From Chlorobaculum sp. MV4-Y (GTDB taxonomy: Bacteria > Bacteroidota > Chlorobiia > Chlorobiales > Chlorobiaceae), in the NCBI RefSeq assembly GCF_025244685.1, contig NZ_CP104202.1, positions 498,323 through 562,322 of the forward strand: DNA of 64,000 bases, given 5' to 3'. Shown in pieces: positions 10,557 through 20,195 of this stretch (position 1 is the stretch's first letter; each line of letters starts with the position of its first letter). The position numbers and the translations under genes are program-made. The notes under the pieces were generated by a model that worked only from the letters and a program-made list of their open reading frames with translations, was not told where the DNA came from and did no database searches.

Positions 10557-12263
10557 CTAAGCCGACCTTCCTGCTTCGATCAGCTCTTCGGCGAGTTGGA
10601 GGGAGGTTTCGGTGATGTCGGCTCCGCTGAAGAGGCGGGCTACTTCGCGCACGTGTTCGTCCTCATTGAGCGGGGTGACGCCGGTGAGGGTGCGGTCGGC
10701 TTCGATGCGCTTGACGACCGCGAGGTGCAGGTCGCCCATCGCGGCGATTTGCGGGAGGTGGGTGATGGCCATGATCTGGTGCATCCGCGAGAGGCGCTTG
10801 AGGCTGAAGCCGACCGATTGGGCCACCTTGCCGCTGATGCCGGTGTCGATTTCGTCGAAAACGAGGATCGGCAGCTCCGCCGAGCGGGCCAGAGCGCTTT
10901 TCATGGCGAGCATGACGCGCGAGATTTCGCCACCGGAGGCCACCTTCGCCAGCGGTTTGGGCGACTCGCCGAGGTTGGTGGAGATCATGAACTCGACGCG
11001 GTCGCAGCCGTTGTCGAACGCCTTGTAGCGAGTGCCGTCAATCTCGATATCGCCGTCCGGCGCGGCTTCGCGGGTGAAGCGCACCTCGAACGCGCTGTGC
11101 GGAATGCCGAGCGTCGAGAGGCCCGCTATGATCTCCTCTTCGAGCCGCCCGGCGGCTTCACGGCGATGTTCCGAGAGGGAGCTGGCCGAGGCGGAGAGGG
11201 CCGTGCGCGCGCTGCGGATGTCGGCTTCGATGGCCGCGAGTTCGCCCGCCAGATTCTCCTCCAGCGACAGCTCTTCGGCGAGCTGGTCGTGCAGGGCGAT
11301 TAGTTCGTCGATGCTTTTGCCGTGCTTTTTGGCAAGACGTTGCAAGAGCATCTGCCGCTCGCGCAACTCTTCGAGGCGGTCGCTGTTGAATTCGATGCCG
11401 CCCGTGTAGCTTCCGGCGAAGCGGTTCAGCTCCTCGACTGTGGCCGTCGCGCCGCGCAGCTCTTCAAGCCACGGCTCGAAACTCTTGTCGATTGCGCTGA
11501 GCTTTTCGAGCAGATGCACCGCCGAAGAGAGTGCCGTGTAGGCCGAGCTTTCCGATTCGTAGAGATGCTCACCCAACTCCGTGCCGAGACTGTAGAGCGT
11601 TTCAGCGTTTTCGAGCAGGTTGATCTCCTCGTCGATTGAGCGCTCCTCGCCAGCGACGAGCGCCGCCGCGTCGAGTTCCCGATACTGGTAGTCGATGAAG
11701 TCGCGCTTCTCGCGGAGCGCAACGGCGCGTTCGGTGAGGCTTTGCAGCTCGCGGCGCAGCTTGCGGTACTCTTCGAGGGTGTTGCGGTACTGCGCGGTCT
11801 CGGCGTGCAGGAGGCCGAAGCCGTCGAGCATTCCGGCGTGCGTTTCGGCGTGCAACAGAAGCTGGTGGTCGTGCTGGCCGTGCAGATCGACGAGCTGCTG
11901 TCCGGCACGTTTGAGCAGCGAAACCGTGCAGGGAGTGTCGTTGATGAAGCAGCGCGACTGGCCCGTCGCGGAGATGTCGCGCCGCAGAATCAGCTCCGGC
12001 GTGCGCTCGATCTGTTCCTCGTCAAGCATTTCGCCGATGTTCTCGTAGTGCTCGCCGCTGAAAATCGCCTCGATCACCGCCTTACGCGCTCCGGCTCTCA
12101 CCACCTCCGCGCTCGCCCGTTCGCCGAGCACCATGTTCAGCGCACCCATCAGAATCGACTTGCCCGCGCCGGTCTCGCCGGTGATGATGGTCAGGCCCGG
12201 CGCGAAACTGACCGAAAGTTCGTCGATAAGCGCGAAATCTCTGACGTAGAGGCTTTTGAGCAT
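10557..12263 (-). CDS. recN: DNA repair protein RecN
   Basis: RecN is an SMC-like ATPase acting at double-strand breaks. From ATG 12263 (MLKSLYVRDFALIDEL) the protein is 568 residues, normal for the family. Walker A is GETGAGKS at residues 29-36, followed by INDTPCTVSLL and DLHGQHDHQLL. The middle is coiled coil, and the C-terminal head carries the signature ASGGEISRVMLA and the Walker B segment ILVFDEIDTGISG. A longer reading from a TTG at 12305 adds 14 residues that are not family-like. It is transcribed away from the upstream tatA side and appears monocistronic. Confidence 0.96.
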   Translation of the reverse strand: MLKSLYVRDFALIDELSVSFAPGLTIITGETGAGKSILMGALNMVLGERASAEVVRAGARKAVIEAIFSGEHYENIGEMLDEEQIERTPELILRRDISATGQSRCFINDTPCTVSLLKRAGQQLVDLHGQHDHQLLLHAETHAGMLDGFGLLHAETAQYRNTLEEYRKLRRELQSLTERAVALREKRDFIDYQYRELDAAALVAGEERSIDEEINLLENAETLYSLGTELGEHLYESESSAYTALSSAVHLLEKLSAIDKSFEPWLEELRGATATVEELNRFAGSYTGGIEFNSDRLEELRERQMLLQRLAKKHGKSIDELIALHDQLAEELSLEENLAGELAAIEADIRSARTALSASASSLSEHRREAAGRLEEEIIAGLSTLGIPHSAFEVRFTREAAPDGDIEIDGTRYKAFDNGCDRVEFMISTNLGESPKPLAKVASGGEISRVMLAMKSALARSAELPILVFDEIDTGISGKVAQSVGFSLKRLSRMHQIMAITHLPQIAAMGDLHLAVVKRIEADRTLTGVTPLNEDEHVREVARLFSGADITETSLQLAEELIEAGRSA

Positions 12264-12688
12264 GAGACGGAGCGTTATGTGGGTTCGGCGGGCTGACAGC
12301 TTCAAAGATAACGCTAAAAAAGCGTGTTTGAAAAATGCGGCATGCTGTTACCGTGCCAGCACTTCAGTGCGAGTCTCGGGTAAGTCTTACAGGTAAGTGT
12401 AGAATGTGGTTATCCGCTCAGATCAACGGGCGTCGTGTTTGGGCTGTAGAGCTTGACGAAATCAGTCGGGTCGCCGCTTGGTTTTTGCAGAACGGATCAA
12501 ACGGCATTCATTTCAATACGCTCGTCATGGCCGTTTTTGGGGCCATATCCGGAAGTACCTGATTCACGAAAAGCCCTTGAAGGGCTTTTCGTTTTCACTG
12601 GATCAATCTGTTCCTGCCTGCTGTCAATGCTGATTCATCGCGTTGACAACGCAGGATTGACTCGGGCACAGGTGAACAGGAGAAGGCC
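12264..12688. other. Gene-poor stretch between recN and tatA, with a possible small transcript
   Basis: No confident gene lies in these 425 bases. A perfect six-base hairpin (ATGGCC/GGCCAT) at about 12529-12548 and the terminator-like stem at 12568-12600 point the same way on the plus strand. A 75-codon plus-strand frame (12335-12562) ends just before that terminator. This would fit either a small protein gene or a non-coding RNA, but it has no family match I recognise and is not like tmRNA, SRP RNA or RNase P RNA. Confidence 0.35.
12568..12600 (+). terminator. Stem-loop terminator with no assigned gene
   Basis: An almost perfect inverted repeat, CGAAAAGCCCTT and AAGGGCTTTTCG, is followed by TTTTC. 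It lies in the middle of an intergenic region rather than at the end of a called gene, so it implies a plus-strand transcript ending here. Confidence 0.6.
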
Positions 12689-12892
12689 TCAGGCCTTGGT
12701 CTCCTTTTTCTCTTTGCTGGAAGAATCGTCTGTCGCTTTGTTAAACTCTTCCTCTATTTCATTCTGAGCTTTTTTGAACTCCTTGATGCCCTTGCCAAGC
12801 CCTTTGGCAAGTTCGGGCAGCTTCTGAGCGCCGAACAGGAGAAGGACAATGAGCAAAATGAGAACGAGTTCCTGGCCGCCTAAACCGAACAT
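12689..12892 (-). CDS. tatA: Sec-independent (twin-arginine) translocase subunit TatA/E
   Basis: This 67-residue protein has the TatA pattern: a short N-terminus, one membrane helix (residues about 7-21), the hinge [21 protein letters not shown] and a charged amphipathic tail. TatA forms the pore for folded proteins exported with TatBC. A GGAG ribosome-binding site lies about ten bases upstream of the ATG. tatC is not nearby, so the Tat genes are dispersed. The sequence alone does not separate TatA from TatE. Confidence 0.94.
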   Translation of the reverse strand: MFGLGGQELVLILLIVLLLFGAQKLPELAKGLGKGIKEFKKAQNEIEEEFNKATDDSSSKEKKETKA

Positions 12893-13039
12893 GGATATAT
12901 CTCCGGAAAGTGTACAAATAGATGCGTCTTGAAACGATTGCGCTGCAATTGAGCGATTACTGTTTCATGGCGCTGGTGGACTGCGTGTTATTGCAATGAA
13001 AACTTAACAAAGAAGGTCTTGAAACCAAAAAGTTTTCGA

Positions 13040-13690
13040 TCAAAAACCTCCGGTCTGGCCCAAAACCGTTTCGCCTGCGGTGGTTGTCATGCCCTCGGTT
13101 GCCGTAACCTGTATCGAAGCGGGAAGGATAATGTCCACTCTCGATCCGAGCTTGATCATGCCGAACCGCTCGCCGGAGGCCACCTCTTGACCAGCTTCAA
13201 GATCGCAGACGATCCTGCGGGCAACGAAGCCCGAAACCTGCGAGAACCAGATGAATCCGGCGGCAGTGTCGAGCGTGATCTCCATGCGCTCGTTGTCCGA
13301 CATGCTGCGATGGTCGAACGCCATCAGAAAATTACCTTCACGGTAGCGCAGATCGCGCACCCGGCCATCGACGGGAATCCGGTTCACGTGGACGTTGAAA
13401 GGGGACATGAAGATGCTGATGAGGGTTGATCCCGGTCCGGTGGTCGGATGATCGACCGTTTGTTTCAGCACGATTTTGCCGTCGGCGGGCGCGACGATCA
13501 GACCTTTTCCGTCAGGGATTTCACGTTCGGGGTCGCGATAGAAATAGAGCGTGAAGAGGAGGAACAGGAGCGCGGTGGCTGAAAGAATTGCGTTTCCAGG
13601 CTGCGGCAGGAAGATGCCGAAGATGATGACGATGATGCAGAAAATGGCGGTTTTGACGACGCTGCCGGTTCCGTATGGTGCGATGCGCAT
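13040..13690 (-). CDS. psd: Phosphatidylserine decarboxylase proenzyme
   Basis: This 216-residue protein matches the short Psd family that makes phosphatidylethanolamine. Two hydrophobic stretches at residues 13-29 and 36-50 anchor it to the inner membrane. Self-cleavage at LGS (G182-S183) would turn the serine into the pyruvoyl cofactor. The blocks IVAPADGKI (about 65-73) and FMSPFNVHVNRIP (about 94-106) are characteristic. No phosphatidylserine synthase gene (pssA) is adjacent. Confidence 0.95.
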   Translation of the reverse strand: MRIAPYGTGSVVKTAIFCIIVIIFGIFLPQPGNAILSATALLFLLFTLYFYRDPEREIPDGKGLIVAPADGKIVLKQTVDHPTTGPGSTLISIFMSPFNVHVNRIPVDGRVRDLRYREGNFLMAFDHRSMSDNERMEITLDTAAGFIWFSQVSGFVARRIVCDLEAGQEVASGERFGMIKLGSRVDIILPASIQVTATEGMTTTAGETVLGQTGGF

Positions 13691-13878
13691 GAGCTGATAA
13701 TCCTTATTTGAGGCTTCATGATAGCCAAATTTGTCTTATTTACCATCACGGTGATCCCTTCGGAGTTCTTCCGGCGGATTGCAAAAGCGGCCAGGTGGAG
13801 ATATTATTATGTTTATCGCAGGCCGGCAGTATCGCAACGGACGCCAGTTCCACAGCGACTAAATTGACTAACGATTCA

Positions 13879-14874
13879 GTGAACAAGACCGAGAAGAAAT
13901 TTCTTGAAAACATTCATCGCCAGACGCTTGTCGCGAACGGTGAGGCGGTGCTGCTGGCGGTCTCCGGCGGGCCGGACTCGATGGCATTGCTGTATCTGTT
14001 CGCGGCGGTCGCACCGGTGTTGCATCTTCGTCTTGGCGTGGCGCACTGCAATTTCATGCTGAGAGGCAAGGAGAGCGACTGCGACGAGGCCTTCGTTCGG
14101 GAGGTGTGCCAAGCGCTTCGGTTGGGGTGTCATTTGCGGCGATTCGATACGAACGCTGTTGCCTTATCGTGGAAAAAGTCAATCGAGGAGACCGCCCGCT
14201 TGCTGCGCTACGACTTTTTTGACGAGCTTTGCCGTGAAGCCGGGTACACCCGAATTGCCACCGGGCATCACAGTGGCGACAATGCAGAGACCCTGCTTTT
14301 CAACCTCTTTCGCGGCACGTCGATTGAAGGGCTGCGGGGAATTCGGGTACGGCACGGCGCAATCATCAGGCCTCTTCTGTCCTTCACCCGACGGGAGATC
14401 GTGGTGTATCTCGAAGAAAAACGGGTTGCCTGGAGAGACGATCACACCAACGAAGGGATCGAGTGCGACCGTAATTTTATCCGCAACCGCGTGATCCCGG
14501 TGATCGAGGAGCGTTTTGCGCACAAGCTCATGCCGTCGCTGCAACGCATTTCAGAACATGCAGGCGAACTCGAAGAGTTCATCAATCTCCACATCTCGCG
14601 CCTGCTCGAAGCGCATCCGGGCCTCGACCTCGCGGGCGGCAAGCTGCATGCCGGCACGATGCGGCAACTCTCGATGTTCGAGCGAAAAGAGATTCTGAAG
14701 CGGGCCTTGAAGTTACAGAGGCTTTCGGTGAGCAGCAATGTCTTGAACAGAATTGCGGGGCTGCTCGACAATCAGGCGGGCCGGAGCGTTTCGGCTGGTG
14801 CAGGCGTCGAGGTAGTTCTGCAGGACGGATTCCTGCGATTCCGGCAAACCGGCGATCCGTCAGATCACCGGTAA
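13879..14874 (+). CDS. tilS: tRNA(Ile)-lysidine synthase
   Basis: The protein carries the N-type ATP pyrophosphatase P-loop SGGPDSMALL about 30 residues from the chosen start, followed by HCNFMLRG and the GHHSGDNAETLLFNLFRG block typical of TilS. It converts cytidine 34 of the minor isoleucine tRNA to lysidine so that it reads AUA. GTG 13879 gives 331 residues and places the N-terminus as expected. Reading from TTG 13708 would add 57 residues with no family support. The C-terminal region is short compared with E. coli TilS. Confidence 0.9.
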   Translation: MNKTEKKFLENIHRQTLVANGEAVLLAVSGGPDSMALLYLFAAVAPVLHLRLGVAHCNFMLRGKESDCDEAFVREVCQALRLGCHLRRFDTNAVALSWKKSIEETARLLRYDFFDELCREAGYTRIATGHHSGDNAETLLFNLFRGTSIEGLRGIRVRHGAIIRPLLSFTRREIVVYLEEKRVAWRDDHTNEGIECDRNFIRNRVIPVIEERFAHKLMPSLQRISEHAGELEEFINLHISRLLEAHPGLDLAGGKLHAGTMRQLSMFERKEILKRALKLQRLSVSSNVLNRIAGLLDNQAGRSVSAGAGVEVVLQDGFLRFRQTGDPSDHR

Positions 14875-14879
14875 CGCGC

Positions 14880-15920
14880 TCACTCCTTTTTGCCGCTTTT
14901 CTTGAAGATGGTCTCCGGCAGGTCAGCCGTGACGATGACCGATTCGAGGTTCTGGCTTACCTTGAGGTGCTTGAGCAGCTCCTTGGCCGACTCCGAGGTT
15001 CTCGATCCGGAGATGCTCGACAGCTCGATTGCCCCCCACAGGAAGGTTGAGGCGAAGAACGCCGCCTGACGATCCTTGTATACCCACTCGGACTGTCCCT
15101 TGAGGCCGCTGTCGTCGAACTTCACCGACATCGAAATCTGCTGCAGGCGGTTCAGATTGCCGACCGATTTGACCTCGCTGTTCTTCGAGGTGAGGCTTTG
15201 CAGAGCGCCCGCCGTCCACTGTGGAGACGCGAGGGCGAACCAGGCGTGTGATTTGTAGGGTGTTTTGCTGATGAGCGAGGCAGTGGTCGAATCGCGCTCA
15301 AAAAGATGGCCAGATGGCCTGAAGAATTTTTCCAGATTATCGGTACTGCTGGCGATGGCGAGCCGGTTTTCGCCCATCGGGCTGACCCAGAGCGCGCTGT
15401 CAAGCATGTATGCCCGGTGTCCGGCGACCACTGCTTTCTGAATGCTTGTGGCATCAAGGAGGTTCGCCTGTGTTTTTCGGGCAATCGGGCCAAAGGCAAG
15501 GCCAATGTAGTTTTGCTGCTTCCGGCCCGATCGCTGGAAGCTGACAAGCAGGGTGTCGAGATCGTTGTTGAGATCGATGCCGCCAGCCTTCATCAGGCTG
15601 TCAGTTCGTTTGCCGAGGCTGATGAGCGGGCTGTTCTTGACCGAATCGGGTACGGCCTCTTTCCAGAATTTACTCTCGCGAATATCTTTCAGGCCCACGT
15701 AGATCATGGCGTCCGAGGTACCCGGCATGTTCTGGATGATCGTCGTCAGCTCCGGGGAGAGCGGCTCGGGCTCGATGCGAGGTTTTTTCCAGTTGATCCA
15801 GAGGTAGCCTGTCAGAACGACGATCAGCCCCATGACAAAAAGGGTGGCGATGACTTTCGGGCCTTTCTTTTTGGGGGCCTGCAATTCAGGCGCCGCAGGC
15901 ATTGACTCGTTGCTGCTCAT
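14880..15920 (-). CDS. Membrane-anchored protein of unknown function
   Basis: This 346-residue protein has a charged N-terminus with a run KKKGPK, one membrane helix at about residues 23-43, and a long soluble part probably exposed to the periplasm. The soluble part contains MIYVGLKDI and LDTLLVSFQ, a pattern reminiscent of DUF3352-like or pilotin-like proteins, but I do not recognise the family with confidence. It converges on tilS with five bases between stop codons, and rnhA and rpmB lie upstream on the same strand. Confidence 0.75.
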   Translation of the reverse strand: MSSNESMPAAPELQAPKKKGPKVIATLFVMGLIVVLTGYLWINWKKPRIEPEPLSPELTTIIQNMPGTSDAMIYVGLKDIRESKFWKEAVPDSVKNSPLISLGKRTDSLMKAGGIDLNNDLDTLLVSFQRSGRKQQNYIGLAFGPIARKTQANLLDATSIQKAVVAGHRAYMLDSALWVSPMGENRLAIASSTDNLEKFFRPSGHLFERDSTTASLISKTPYKSHAWFALASPQWTAGALQSLTSKNSEVKSVGNLNRLQQISMSVKFDDSGLKGQSEWVYKDRQAAFFASTFLWGAIELSSISGSRTSESAKELLKHLKVSQNLESVIVTADLPETIFKKSGKKE

Positions 15921-15933
15921 AAGGCAGAAAAAG

Positions 15934-16374
15934 TTAGGAGTTTTCCTTGATGGCGAGCCGGGCCAACTCGTCGCACCGGTTGTTGTGCGGGTTGTCGCTG
16001 TGGCCTTTGACTTTGTGAAAGGAGACGCGGTGTAATGTAGTCAACTTCAGGATTTCCTGCCAGAGGTCGATGTTCTCCACCGGCTTCTTCGCCGCGGTTT
16101 TCCAGCCGTTTTTTACCCAGCGTTTCAGCCAACCCTCGTTCATGGCGTTGACGAGATAGGCTGAATCGCTGTAAAGATCAACACGGCAAGGTTCTTTGAG
16201 CGCTTCGAGTCCCTTGATGGCCGCCATCAGCTCCATGCGGTTGTTGGTCGTGGCCGGCTCGTATCCCGAAATCTCCTTCCGGCTGGTTCCGTACATGAGC
16301 AGTGCGCCCCAGCCGCCCTTGCCCGGATTGCCACTGCACGCACCGTCGGTATAGAGTGTAATGGTTTTTTCCAT
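15934..16374 (-). CDS. rnhA: Ribonuclease HI
   Basis: RNase HI cuts the RNA strand of RNA-DNA hybrids. From ATG 16374 (MEKTITLYTDGACSGNPG) the protein is 146 residues, standard length. The acidic active-site residues are visible in YTDGAC, NRMELMA, YSDSAYL and NNRCDELA, and the HKVKGHSDNPHNN loop is intact. The seven extra residues available upstream from a non-ATG start are not needed. Confidence 0.96.
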   Translation of the reverse strand: MEKTITLYTDGACSGNPGKGGWGALLMYGTSRKEISGYEPATTNNRMELMAAIKGLEALKEPCRVDLYSDSAYLVNAMNEGWLKRWVKNGWKTAAKKPVENIDLWQEILKLTTLHRVSFHKVKGHSDNPHNNRCDELARLAIKENS

Positions 16375-16384
16375 CTGATAATAA

Positions 16385-16412
16385 AAAAGGCTCACCTGCT
16401 GATGAGCCTTCT
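16385..16412 (-). terminator. Terminator after rpmB (minus strand)
   Basis: The arms AAGGCTCA (16387-16394) and TGAGCCTT (16403-16410) form a stem that, on the minus strand, is followed by a T-rich tract. It overlaps the start region of rnhA, so rpmB is probably terminated before rnhA. Confidence 0.7.
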
Positions 16413-16441
16413 CAATTTGGGATTTTCGCCGAAGGCGACGC

Positions 16442-16660
16442 TTACTTCAGAAGCTTGGCCAACTCGGCAGTGCCGGTTTTGGACATGATCTTCATTGCCT
16501 TGGCGGTCAGGCGAACCTTGACCCAGCGCTTCTCTTCCTCGATCCAGATTCTCTTGGTATGCAGGTTCGGTTCGAAACGGGTGCGGGTGTGGTTATTGGC
16601 ATGGGAAACGTTATTGCCGTATTTCGGCCTTTTTCCGGTCAGCACGCAAACTTTGGACAT
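16442..16660 (-). CDS. rpmB: 50S ribosomal protein L28
   Basis: This 72-residue basic protein starts [20 protein letters not shown], the L28 signature, and contains RRF-like [14 protein letters not shown] and [10 protein letters not shown]. It is a structural component of the large ribosomal subunit. It is flanked by a terminator downstream and is not next to rpmG, which often accompanies it elsewhere. Confidence 0.96.
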   Translation of the reverse strand: MSKVCVLTGKRPKYGNNVSHANNHTRTRFEPNLHTKRIWIEEEKRWVKVRLTAKAMKIMSKTGTAELAKLLK

Positions 16661-16761
16661 GATAGGATCGATTGGCGTTAAAAAATGATACCGAGTATAA
16701 GCAATAATGAGGAGAAAACGAAACGCTTTTCATGCCGCGGGGTAAAGAATCGGACAGGCCA

Positions 16762-16791
16762 GTCAGATCAGGTCGATCAGGTCGATCTGAC
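16762..16791. repeat. Inverted repeat between bchG and rpmB
   Basis: The arms GTCAGATC and GATCTGAC surround a short tandem GGTCGATCA repeat. It lies just downstream of bchG and could act as a weak terminator, but no T-run follows. Confidence 0.5.
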
Positions 16792-16812
16792 TCAATAGCC
16801 AGAGCTTACAGG

Positions 16813-17805
16813 TTATGGCCTTATGCCGACCGCACAGACCATCATCGAGAGCACGTAGAGCAAGGTGCCGAAGGCGTTGTACCAGACAGCTTTTTCGGCA
16901 GGGTGGTCGATGAGAATTTTCTGCATCGGGAGCTGGGCGATCAGCAACGTCACTGCGATGGCGGTCGGTATCGTGGAGCCTTTGGCGACAAGGATGACGA
17001 TGGCCGCGATCTGCGCGATGTCCATGACTGCCGAGGCGAGGATAGCCGCATTCTTTTCTCCAAGCTGCACCGGAATCGATGCAACCTTGCGGATTTTGTC
17101 ACCTACCACCGATTTGAAATCGTTAAGCGTCATGATGCCGTGCGCGCCAAGCGAGAAGACGATGGCAAGGGCGATGGACTCTTTCGACGGTACACCCTGC
17201 GTGATCGCAAAGCTGCCGGTCAGCCAGGCGACGCCTTCGTAAGCCAGACCGACAATCAGGTTGCCGTACCAGCCGTTGCGCTTCGCCCGGATCGGCGGGC
17301 CGGAGTAGGCGTGTGACATCAGAACACCCACAAAGGCGATAGCCATCACGTAGGGATGAATCGACAGGGCGACGGCAAAACCGGTAAGAATCAGCCCGAA
17401 GGTGATGAGCCAGCTTGCCTGTTTGGAGATTTTACCGGACGGAATCGGGCGCTCTGGTTCGTTGATGGCATCGACCTCGCGGTCGAAATAGTCATTCATG
17501 GTCTGCGACATGGCGCACATCAGCGGCCCGGCGAGGATGACGCCTCTGACCAGGATCGAGATGTTGTCCGTGACGCTTTCGCCCGTGGAGACCACGCCGC
17601 AGGCGAAAGCCCACATCGGCGGAAACCAGGTGACAGGCTTCATGAGCGGAAGAATCGCGGAGGGCTCGATACGGAATCCTGGCCGGTTGACATTTTCAAG
17701 GGCCTGCTGGATGATTTTCTGCCTGGACTGGCTGATACCCGACTGATGCAGTTTTTCGTCGATGTTCAATTGCAGTTCAGGATTGAGCGTATCGCTTCCG
17801 TTCAT
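16813..17805 (-). CDS. bchG: Bacteriochlorophyll a synthase (UbiA-type prenyltransferase)
   Basis: This 330-residue polytopic membrane protein belongs to the UbiA superfamily. The first aspartate-rich motif, N104-DYFDREVD-112, binds the Mg-diphosphate of the prenyl donor, and the following EPERPIPSGK is characteristic of chlorophyll synthases. About eight membrane helices fill the rest. BchG attaches the isoprenoid tail to bacteriochlorophyllide a in the chlorosome baseplate, FMO protein and reaction-centre pigment pathway. Chlorobi also carry paralogues (bchK, chlG) for other chlorophylls. The assignment to bchG rests on the N-terminal extension and overall similarity as I remember it, so the exact paralogue is likely rather than certain. 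Confidence 0.85.
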   Translation of the reverse strand: MNGSDTLNPELQLNIDEKLHQSGISQSRQKIIQQALENVNRPGFRIEPSAILPLMKPVTWFPPMWAFACGVVSTGESVTDNISILVRGVILAGPLMCAMSQTMNDYFDREVDAINEPERPIPSGKISKQASWLITFGLILTGFAVALSIHPYVMAIAFVGVLMSHAYSGPPIRAKRNGWYGNLIVGLAYEGVAWLTGSFAITQGVPSKESIALAIVFSLGAHGIMTLNDFKSVVGDKIRKVASIPVQLGEKNAAILASAVMDIAQIAAIVILVAKGSTIPTAIAVTLLIAQLPMQKILIDHPAEKAVWYNAFGTLLYVLSMMVCAVGIRP

Positions 17806-17880
17806 GATTTACAGATTCTTGCTTCGGCTGGAAACAGAGAGCAAATATAATACATGTTTTCCGGCAAACATTGTAACTCG

Positions 17881-18936
17881 TCAGTTTGTTGCCGGATCGC
17901 ATTTCTGCGCGAGCCGCTGGTTCGTTTCGATGATCAGGTTCATTTTGTCCAGCGCTTCGCAGGTTTCGAGGCTCCCTTTGGACATGCTCATACCCTCGTC
18001 GATGCAGGAGGCTTTGCCCGAGACGTAGCAGGTTATGGCCGAGGCGAACAGTGCGGCGTCGATTTTGGCCTGCGGCGCCGAGCCGTCGAGAATATCCCGG
18101 ATGATCTGCGCGTTGGTGTGACTGTCCCCGCCGGCGAGGTCGCCGATATCCCACCTGCCAAGACCGAAATCTTCCGGCTCGACGGTGTGGCGGATGAGCT
18201 GTCCCTGGTGCAGCTCGATCATCGAGGTCGGCCCGCAAACGCTCGGTTCGTCGAAGCCACCGCCGTTGCCTGTGCTGCCGTGGACGAGCATGGCGTGGTC
18301 GCAACCGTTGAGCAAGAGCACCTCGGCGTAAATATCCATCACCGCAGGATCGAACACCCCGATGAGCTGACGCCGCACCCTTGCCGGATTGATGATCGGG
18401 CCGAGCATGTTGAAGATCGTCCTGATGCCAAGCTCCTTGCGGACGCTGGCCACGGCCTTCATTGAAGGATGGTAAAGCGGGGCGAAGAGGAAGGCGAAGC
18501 CGGTTTCGCGGAACAGCTCCTCGGTGGCGCAGGGCGGCAGATCGACCTGGTAGCCGAGTGCTTCGAGCACGTCGGCACTGCCGCACTTGCTGGTGATCGA
18601 GCGGTTGCCGTGCTTGGCAATAGGAATACCCGCGCCGCAGGCGATAAAGGCTGCGGCGGTCGAGATATTGAAGGTGCCCGTATGATCGCCGCCTGTGCCG
18701 CAGGTATCGACAGCCTGCTGGTCAAGCGTGACCTGCGTGGCCTTCGAGACGATGCTTTCACACGCCCCGATCGCCTCGGCGGGGGTAACCCCCTTTTTCT
18801 GCAACAGCGCCAGGATCGCTCCGGTCCCGGCTTCGGAGAACAGGTTCTCCATGATCGAATTCATGCAAGTTTCCATCTCCTGCCGGGAAAGGTCGTTGCC
18901 CTCCAGCAGCTTCTGAAGAATCTCCTGTTGACGCAT
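17881..18936 (-). CDS. trpD: Anthranilate phosphoribosyltransferase
   Basis: TrpD transfers ribose-5-phosphate from PRPP to anthranilate in tryptophan synthesis. The 351-residue protein has the PRPP loop CGTGGD (79-84), the anthranilate loop KHGNRS (about 107) and the block [11 protein letters not shown]. It starts at ATG 18936 and is followed 75 bases later by bchG on the same strand. Other trp genes are not present here. Confidence 0.96.
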   Translation of the reverse strand: MRQQEILQKLLEGNDLSRQEMETCMNSIMENLFSEAGTGAILALLQKKGVTPAEAIGACESIVSKATQVTLDQQAVDTCGTGGDHTGTFNISTAAAFIACGAGIPIAKHGNRSITSKCGSADVLEALGYQVDLPPCATEELFRETGFAFLFAPLYHPSMKAVASVRKELGIRTIFNMLGPIINPARVRRQLIGVFDPAVMDIYAEVLLLNGCDHAMLVHGSTGNGGGFDEPSVCGPTSMIELHQGQLIRHTVEPEDFGLGRWDIGDLAGGDSHTNAQIIRDILDGSAPQAKIDAALFASAITCYVSGKASCIDEGMSMSKGSLETCEALDKMNLIIETNQRLAQKCDPATN

Positions 18937-19086
18937 AGTAATGATGCAAAGCGGGGTCGAAATGAAGAAATTATTCGCTTACATTATACTAACTGCCGGC
19001 CCTTTTAGCAACAAAAGCTCTTTTGCAAAAAGCGAATGAACGTTTCGGGGCGGCTGACGCGATTTTTTCACTCTGCTTTCCGATTC

Positions 19087-20181
19087 ATGTCGCAAGACCT
19101 TCTTCATACCTATCGCAGTAGCCTGCGCACCAAAATATTCAGAAAAATGGCCGGTGCCGGGCTGGACTCTCTTCTGGTGACCGATCTGGCGACCATCCGC
19201 TGGCTGACCGGTTTCAGTGGTTCCAACGCCAAACTGCTCTTCGCCGGAGGCTCAACCTCCGTGCTTTTTACCGATTTCCGGTATCAGGAGCAGGTTCGTC
19301 AGGAGACGAGCGGCATCGCCACGGTGATTCTTAAAGACCCGCTTCCGGTCGAGCTGGCATCAGGTTTGTTCAGGCTCGGAGATCGCATGGCGTTGCAGGC
19401 CGACCACATTACCTGGCACGAGAAGCAGCAGCTTTCGGAGAAGCTCGGCCATCTGGAATTCGCGCCGGTGTCGGCCTTTTTCGACGAGTTTCGCGAGATC
19501 AAAGACATCGAGGAGTTCGACCGGATGCGTCGCGCTGTCGCCCTCAGCGAAACGGTGCTCGAAGAGGTGATCGGCATGATCGGCCCCAATGTGACCGAGA
19601 TCGACATTGCCGCCGAAATCACCTATCGCCACCGCAAGCTCGGTGCGGAGAAGGATTCGTTCGATCCCATTGTGGCTGGAGGGGCGCGCGGCGCCATGCC
19701 ACACGCCAAACCGACCAGCGTAACATTTGAACCGGGCACGTTGATTGTCATCGATATGGGCTGCATCGTCGATGGCTACGCCTCAGACCAGACCCGCACG
19801 GTCGCGTTTGGCAAGATTTCCGATGAGCAGCGTAACGTTTATCGCATCGTGCAGGAGGCACAGCGGCTTGGCATCGAGGCGGCCAGAGCTGGCATGGCTG
19901 CCCGCGACCTCGACGCCGAGGTGCGCAACTTCATTGCCGCCGCAGGTTACGGCGAAGCCTTCGGCCACGGCCTTGGCCACGGCGTCGGCGTCGAGGTGCA
20001 CGAAGCTCCGCGCGTCGGCACCGCCTCAACCGGCATTCTCCGCGAAGGCACGCTCTTTACCGTCGAGCCAGGCATCTACCTTCCGGGTCGCTTTGGCGTG
20101 CGCATCGAAGACATGGTAGCCCTCGGCCCCAACGGTGCAGAGCCGTTGCAGCGGTTTACGAAGGATTTGATTGAACTTTAA
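19087..20181 (+). CDS. M24 family metallopeptidase (Xaa-Pro aminopeptidase/dipeptidase type)
   Basis: The protein has a creatinase-like N-terminal domain (LVTDLATIRWLTGFSGSNA) and a pita-bread catalytic domain. The five metal ligands are visible: two aspartates in DMGCIVDGYASDQTR, a histidine in GHGLGHGVGVEVHE, and glutamates in TVEPGIY and RIEDMV. It probably removes or cuts peptides next to proline. ATG 19087 (MSQDLLHTYRSS) gives 364 residues, while an earlier ATG at 19036 adds 17 residues of poor quality. cutA follows after 14 bases, so the two are likely cotranscribed. Confidence 0.92.
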   Translation: MSQDLLHTYRSSLRTKIFRKMAGAGLDSLLVTDLATIRWLTGFSGSNAKLLFAGGSTSVLFTDFRYQEQVRQETSGIATVILKDPLPVELASGLFRLGDRMALQADHITWHEKQQLSEKLGHLEFAPVSAFFDEFREIKDIEEFDRMRRAVALSETVLEEVIGMIGPNVTEIDIAAEITYRHRKLGAEKDSFDPIVAGGARGAMPHAKPTSVTFEPGTLIVIDMGCIVDGYASDQTRTVAFGKISDEQRNVYRIVQEAQRLGIEAARAGMAARDLDAEVRNFIAAAGYGEAFGHGLGHGVGVEVHEAPRVGTASTGILREGTLFTVEPGIYLPGRFGVRIEDMVALGPNGAEPLQRFTKDLIEL

Positions 20182-20195
20182 TTGCGTGATGAAGT

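Noticed and set aside
12306-12600. tmRNA, SRP RNA, 6S RNA or RNase P RNA
   Set aside because: A TCCGGAAG stretch recalls SRP RNA but lacks the following GGAAGCAGC core, and no tRNA-like end or RNase P core is present.
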